Shown here one piece after another: positions 4,818 through 7,969 of a stretch of DNA of 7,969 nucleotides; the stretch's first letter is position 1; each line of letters opens with the position of its first letter. A program made the translations under genes and the position numbers. The notes under the pieces were generated by a model. It was given only the letters and a program-made list of their open reading frames with translations, was not told the DNA's origin and made no database searches. The stretch comes from Syntrophaceae bacterium UBA6255 (lineage in GTDB: Bacteria > Desulfobacterota > Syntrophia > Syntrophales > Smithellaceae): positions 1 through 7,969 of the forward strand of contig DJVN01000158.1 in the NCBI GenBank assembly GCA_002441205.1, written 5' to 3'.

Positions 4818-6476
4818 ATGGATAATCAACGTCTGATTTTTTTCATAATTTTCTCGTTTTCCATTCTGCTTCTGTGGGATTCTTGGCAAAAAGAGCAGCA
4901 TTCTCCCAAAACGCCAGAACAGAAACCATCTCAATCTGTTTCTGCTGAGGCCTCTGTCCCAACACCACAACCCACTGTGGCAATTCATAGTGATCCTGTC
5001 GTCTTGGAAGCCGGGGCGAGTGCTGAAGCTCAAAAATCAGGAACCAGAATCAAGGTTGAAACCGATGTTATTCAGGCGGAAATTGATACCTTGGGTGGCG
5101 ACATCCGTTCTCTGTCGTTACTCAAACACCGTGAAGTCGAAGACAAGAGTAAGCCTTTCGTTTTATATGAAGATAATGCTCAACGGACATATATCGCCCA
5201 GTCAGGGTTGATCGGTGAAGGCTTACCTAATCACAAGACGCTTTATACATCCCAGGCGAGTGCCTACAAGATTAGTGATAATGAAGACCATATTCAGGTC
5301 AAGTTGAATTGGAATGGTTCATCCGGCATTGCCGTTGAAAAAACCTTCACCTTTTATAAAGGTAGTTATCTTGTTGATATCAGTCATGAAATCAGCAATA
5401 ACAGTACTAATGGATTTTCCTCGCATGCCTATTATCAGTGGCAAAGAGACAATAAGGCGCTGCCTGGGAATTCCGCTTTTATGATGGGAACCTACACTGG
5501 ACCAGCGGTGTATACAGGTAAAGATAAATTTCAGAAAGTAGATTTTTCAGATATTGAGAAGGGTAAGGAAAAGTATCCTAAGCAAAGCAACGATGGTTGG
5601 ATGGCAATGTTGCAGCACTATTTTTTCAGTGCGTGGTTACCTGTAGGTGATGGTCAGCGAGAGTTTTATACGCGGAAAATTGGTGAATTATTTACGACAG
5701 GTGTGATCATTCCAGTTGCAACGGTAGAACCAGGGGCCAAGGCTGTTGCGAAAATGAAGCTCTATGCAGGGCCTCAGGAACAGGACCACATCAGTAAACT
5801 GGCGCCAGGATTGGACCTTGTGGTTGATTACGGCATGCTGACAGTGATCGCCGCGCCGTTGTTCTGGATTGTTCAGATGATTTACAAGCTGGTTCAAAAT
5901 TGGGGTGTAGCCATCATATTGCTGACCATCCTCATCAAGCTGGCATTTTATCCCCTGTCTGCTAAAAGCTACCGTTCCATGGCGGCTATGCGTGTGGTTT
6001 CTCCCAAGTTGCAGAAGCTCAAGGAGCAATATGGCAGTGATAGACAACGTCTACACCAAGCCATGATGGAGTTGTACAAGACGGAAAAGATCAATCCCTT
6101 GGGCGGATGCTTACCCGTTATTGTGCAGATGCCCGTATTTATAGCACTTTACTGGGTGCTCCTGTACAGCGTTGAAATGCGTCAGGCGCCGTTTGCAGCC
6201 TGGATTCAGGATTTATCCGCACCAGATCCCTACTATGTATTGCCTATCATCATGGGTATTACCATGATCGTCCAAACCAAGCTCAACCCGACCCCGCCGG
6301 ATCCTATCCAGGCAAAGGTCATGATGATGATGCCCATTGTTTTCAGCATCTTTTTCTTCTTCTTCCCGGCGGGCCTGGTTCTTTACTGGGTAGTGAACAA
6401 CGTAATTTCCATTGCCCAGCAATGGCAGATCACTCGTGGCATCGAGCAAGCGAGGGCGGCAAAGGGGCATGGCTGA
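4818..6476 (+). CDS. yidC: Membrane protein insertase YidC
   Basis: YidC (Oxa1 family) inserts and folds inner-membrane proteins, alone or with SecYEG. The 552 residues match the gram-negative form of about 550. An N-terminal transmembrane segment (about 6-20) leads to a Pro/Ser-rich linker and a large periplasmic domain (about 60-335). The conserved insertase core follows, with membrane segments near 338-358, 362-382, 428-452, 472-487 and 503-530. Lys374 (TILIKLAFYPLS) occupies the position of the groove Arg366 in E. coli. The cytoplasmic hairpin (PKLQKLKEQYG...LYKTEKINPLGGC, about 396-431) and VEMRQAPFAAWIQDLSAPDPYY (452-473) are strongly conserved. The C-terminal tail lacks the long Lys-rich extension found in some species. 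ATG 4818 follows AGAGG at 4808-4812 with five-base spacing. Its end overlaps mnmE by eight bases. The usual upstream partner yidD is broken here. Confidence 0.99.
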   Translation: MDNQRLIFFIIFSFSILLLWDSWQKEQHSPKTPEQKPSQSVSAEASVPTPQPTVAIHSDPVVLEAGASAEAQKSGTRIKVETDVIQAEIDTLGGDIRSLSLLKHREVEDKSKPFVLYEDNAQRTYIAQSGLIGEGLPNHKTLYTSQASAYKISDNEDHIQVKLNWNGSSGIAVEKTFTFYKGSYLVDISHEISNNSTNGFSSHAYYQWQRDNKALPGNSAFMMGTYTGPAVYTGKDKFQKVDFSDIEKGKEKYPKQSNDGWMAMLQHYFFSAWLPVGDGQREFYTRKIGELFTTGVIIPVATVEPGAKAVAKMKLYAGPQEQDHISKLAPGLDLVVDYGMLTVIAAPLFWIVQMIYKLVQNWGVAIILLTILIKLAFYPLSAKSYRSMAAMRVVSPKLQKLKEQYGSDRQRLHQAMMELYKTEKINPLGGCLPVIVQMPVFIALYWVLLYSVEMRQAPFAAWIQDLSAPDPYYVLPIIMGITMIVQTKLNPTPPDPIQAKVMMMMPIVFSIFFFFFPAGLVLYWVVNNVISIAQQWQITRGIEQARAAKGHG

Positions 6477-7806
6477 TACGATTGCAGCCATTGCCACGGC
6501 TGCCGGGCGGGGTGGCGTTGGTATCGTTCGTGTTTCAGGCCGTGATTTACTTCCGCTGATACGGGCAATCACAGGAAAATCGGCACATATACCGCGCTTG
6601 GCATCACTGACTAATTTTCAGGATGCCAGTGGCCAAGTAATAGACCAAGGGATTTCATTGTATTTCCCGGCACCCCGATCATTTACGGGTGAGGATGTCG
6701 TTGAATTCCAGGGGCATGGCGGCCCGATTGTTTTGCAAATGATTTTGCAGCGCTGCCTTGATCTTGGGGCGCGCCTAGCCGAGCCGGGCGAATTTACACG
6801 TCGTGCCTATCTTAATGACAAGATTGACCTTGCTCAGGCGGAAAGTGTCGTCGATCTGATCGATGCGGCATCCTGCGAAGCAGCCAGGGGGGCCATGCGT
6901 TCGTTGAAGGGAGAATTTTCGCATGCCGTCCACGATTTGGTTGATCAGTTGGTCAATTTGCGCCTGCTGGTTGAAGCCACATTGGATTTTCCGGAAGAGG
7001 AAATTGAATTTCTGGTGGAAGGCAAGGCAAGAGGGCAATTGCAAGAAATTATCGAGCAATTGCATAAGGTTTTTGAGAGTGCGCAGCAAGGCAGCCTATT
7101 GCGCGAGGGACTGCACGTCGTTTTGATCGGTCAGCCTAATGTAGGTAAATCCAGCCTCCTTAACCGACTGGCTGGAGAGGAAATCTCCATCGTTACCGCC
7201 ATCCCGGGGACAACACGCGACGCCATACGTCAACACATCCAGATTGAAGGGGTGGTGCTACATCTGTTTGATACCGCAGGTTTGCGAGAGAGCTCCGACG
7301 AAGTCGAAAAAATTGGGATGGAGCGAACGTGGCAGATGGTCGCGCAGGCCAATGTTGCTGTAATGATAGTCGATGCGGGCCAAGGGTTGACAGACAAGGA
7401 TAATGAAATTGCGGCGCGATTGCCTTCGGGGATACCGCTAATCCGGGTTTTCAATAAAATCGACAGCTTTAATCTGGCTCCTCGAAGAGAAATACATGAA
7501 GTTGGGGCAGATATTTATCTATCGGCAAAGACCGGAGATGGTGTGGACTTATTGAGACGTCATTTGCTGGAAGTTGTCGGCTGGCAGCATGCGGGGGAAG
7601 GGGTTTATCTGGCACGAGAGCGCCACTTAGAGGCGTTGCGCAAGGCTTCCCAATGCTTACGGGAGGCCATGAATAATATTGCAAAGATGGAATTTTGTGC
7701 AGAGGAACTCCGACTGGCGCAAGAGGCGCTGTCCAGTATCACGGGAGAGTTTACGTCCGATGACCTCCTTGGCGAGATATTTTCCCGTTTTTGCATAGGG
7801 AAATGA
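6469..7806 (+). CDS. mnmE: tRNA uridine-5-carboxymethylaminomethyl modification GTPase MnmE
   Basis: MnmE (TrmE) works with MnmG to install the 5-carboxymethylaminomethyl group on U34 of certain tRNAs, using GTP, FAD and methylene-tetrahydrofolate. The 445-residue product has the N-terminal folate-binding domain (about 1-118; DTIAAIATAAGRGGVGIVR at 3-21), a helical domain split around an inserted G domain (about 215-370), and the invariant C-terminal FCIGK (441-445) containing the catalytic Cys. G motifs are GQPNVGKS (221-228), GTTRD (247-251), DTAG (268-271), NKID (329-332) and SAK (352-354). I chose ATG 6469 because MADTIAAIATAAGRGG is the conserved start; the frame is open further upstream, but that lies inside yidC. 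The start overlaps yidC by eight bases, with GAGGG at 6452-6456 as likely ribosome-binding site, which suggests translational coupling. Confidence 0.98.
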   Translation: MADTIAAIATAAGRGGVGIVRVSGRDLLPLIRAITGKSAHIPRLASLTNFQDASGQVIDQGISLYFPAPRSFTGEDVVEFQGHGGPIVLQMILQRCLDLGARLAEPGEFTRRAYLNDKIDLAQAESVVDLIDAASCEAARGAMRSLKGEFSHAVHDLVDQLVNLRLLVEATLDFPEEEIEFLVEGKARGQLQEIIEQLHKVFESAQQGSLLREGLHVVLIGQPNVGKSSLLNRLAGEEISIVTAIPGTTRDAIRQHIQIEGVVLHLFDTAGLRESSDEVEKIGMERTWQMVAQANVAVMIVDAGQGLTDKDNEIAARLPSGIPLIRVFNKIDSFNLAPRREIHEVGADIYLSAKTGDGVDLLRRHLLEVVGWQHAGEGVYLARERHLEALRKASQCLREAMNNIAKMEFCAEELRLAQEALSSITGEFTSDDLLGEIFSRFCIGK

Positions 7807-7826
7807 GTGATGTTTGGCTCCTCTAT

Positions 7827-7846
7827 GGTGTTTCACGTGAAACACC
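7827..7846. promoter_or_regulatory. parS: parS centromere-like site (ParB binding), perfect
   Basis: The core TGTTTCACGTGAAACA at 7829-7844 is an exact 16/16 match to the chromosomal parS consensus. Two extra complementary pairs (GG at 7827-7828, CC at 7845-7846) extend it to a 20-bp perfect palindrome. It lies in the 105-bp mnmE-mnmG gap, 20 bp after the mnmE stop. With the second site at 1187-1202 it brackets the origin. parA/parB are often found just past mnmG and rsmG in relatives, so the location fits; those genes are beyond this window. Confidence 0.96.
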
Positions 7847-7859
7847 GCGAATAGTTTTT
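7827..7859 (+). terminator. Possible intrinsic terminator overlapping parS
   Basis: In RNA the palindrome can fold into an 8-bp stem with an ACGU loop, followed eight bases later by a run of five U (7855-7859). This resembles a weak rho-independent terminator after mnmE. The gap between stem and U-run is longer than usual and the palindrome is fully explained by parS, so confidence is low. Confidence 0.25.
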
Positions 7860-7884
7860 GCTTTGAATTCGCATAAGGTATCAT
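7857..7884 (+). promoter_or_regulatory. Weak candidate promoter for mnmG
   Basis: TATCAT at 7879-7884 matches the -10 consensus at 5 of 6 positions. A poor -35, TTTGCT (7857-7862, 3/6), lies 16 bp upstream. A start near 7891 would leave about 20 bases before mnmG. mnmG is separated from mnmE by 105 bp containing parS, so its own promoter is plausible, but the match alone is weak. Confidence 0.25.
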
Positions 7885-7911
7885 TGCCATCAATTTATCC
7901 CTCAGGTTTTC

Positions 7912-7969
7912 ATGCTCCATCCAGTTCAATTTGAAGTAATAGTCGTTGGCGGCGGCCACGCCGGGACCG
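7912..7969 (+). CDS. mnmG: tRNA uridine-5-carboxymethylaminomethyl modification enzyme MnmG, N-terminus (cut by window edge)
   Basis: Nineteen codons are visible: MLHPVQFEVIVVGGGHAGT. The FEVIVVGGGHAGT segment is the FAD-binding Rossmann GxGxxG-type motif that begins MnmG (GidA), the flavoprotein partner of MnmE in tRNA U34 modification. ATG 7912 is preceded by CAGG at 7903-7906 with five-base spacing. The order mnmE-mnmG next to the origin is common in proteobacteria. The remainder of roughly 600 residues lies outside the window, so intactness cannot be judged. Confidence 0.93.
   Translation, partial: MLHPVQFEVIVVGGGHAGT

Noticed and set aside
5688..6047. 119-codon minus-strand open frame opposite yidC
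   Set aside because: Composition follows from the conserved yidC codons on the other strand; no independent support.
6213..6572. 119-codon minus-strand open frame over the yidC-mnmE junction
   Set aside because: Antisense to two conserved genes; low-complexity His/Arg/Glu-rich stretches reflect Met and Phe codon runs in yidC.

Overview
The window is the chromosomal replication-origin region of a proteobacterium, most likely a betaproteobacterium. A Nitrosomonas-like member of the Nitrosomonadales is my best guess. The guess rests on the protein sequences (DnaA starting MEHFWQDCLERF), on gene order, and on dnaN being followed directly by gyrB without recF. No database search was possible, so genus level is tentative.

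Layout: two divergent blocks point away from a central origin. Leftward (minus strand) are dnaA (2507-3844), dnaN (1207-2322) and the 5' part of gyrB (1-1174, cut by the window edge). Rightward (plus strand) are rpmH (4049-4183), rnpA (4176-4583), a decayed yidD (4586-4799), yidC (4818-6476), mnmE (6469-7806) and the first 19 codons of mnmG (7912 to the edge). The dnaA-dnaN gap (2323-2506) holds four DnaA-box-like 9-mers around a very AT-rich stretch and is the best oriC candidate. The dnaA-rpmH gap (3845-4048) holds one more near-consensus box and a strong sigma-70-type promoter for rpmH.

Two ParB-binding parS palindromes flank the origin. One is a 15/16 match in the 32-bp dnaN-gyrB gap. The other is a perfect site extended to a 20-bp palindrome between mnmE and mnmG. 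They tie the region to ParABS segregation; in many relatives parA and parB lie a little downstream of mnmG, which would be outside this window.

Functionally, the left block supplies the initiator, the sliding clamp and the gyrase B subunit. The right block supplies ribosomal protein L34, the RNase P protein, the YidC membrane insertase and the MnmE/MnmG tRNA-wobble-uridine modification pair. The genes are standard and intact, apart from yidD. The space between rnpA and yidC reads as YidD in two frames, with a +1 shift, an in-frame stop and loss of a conserved cysteine. I found no evidence of a new system here; the yidD relic and the paired parS sites are the main points of interest.
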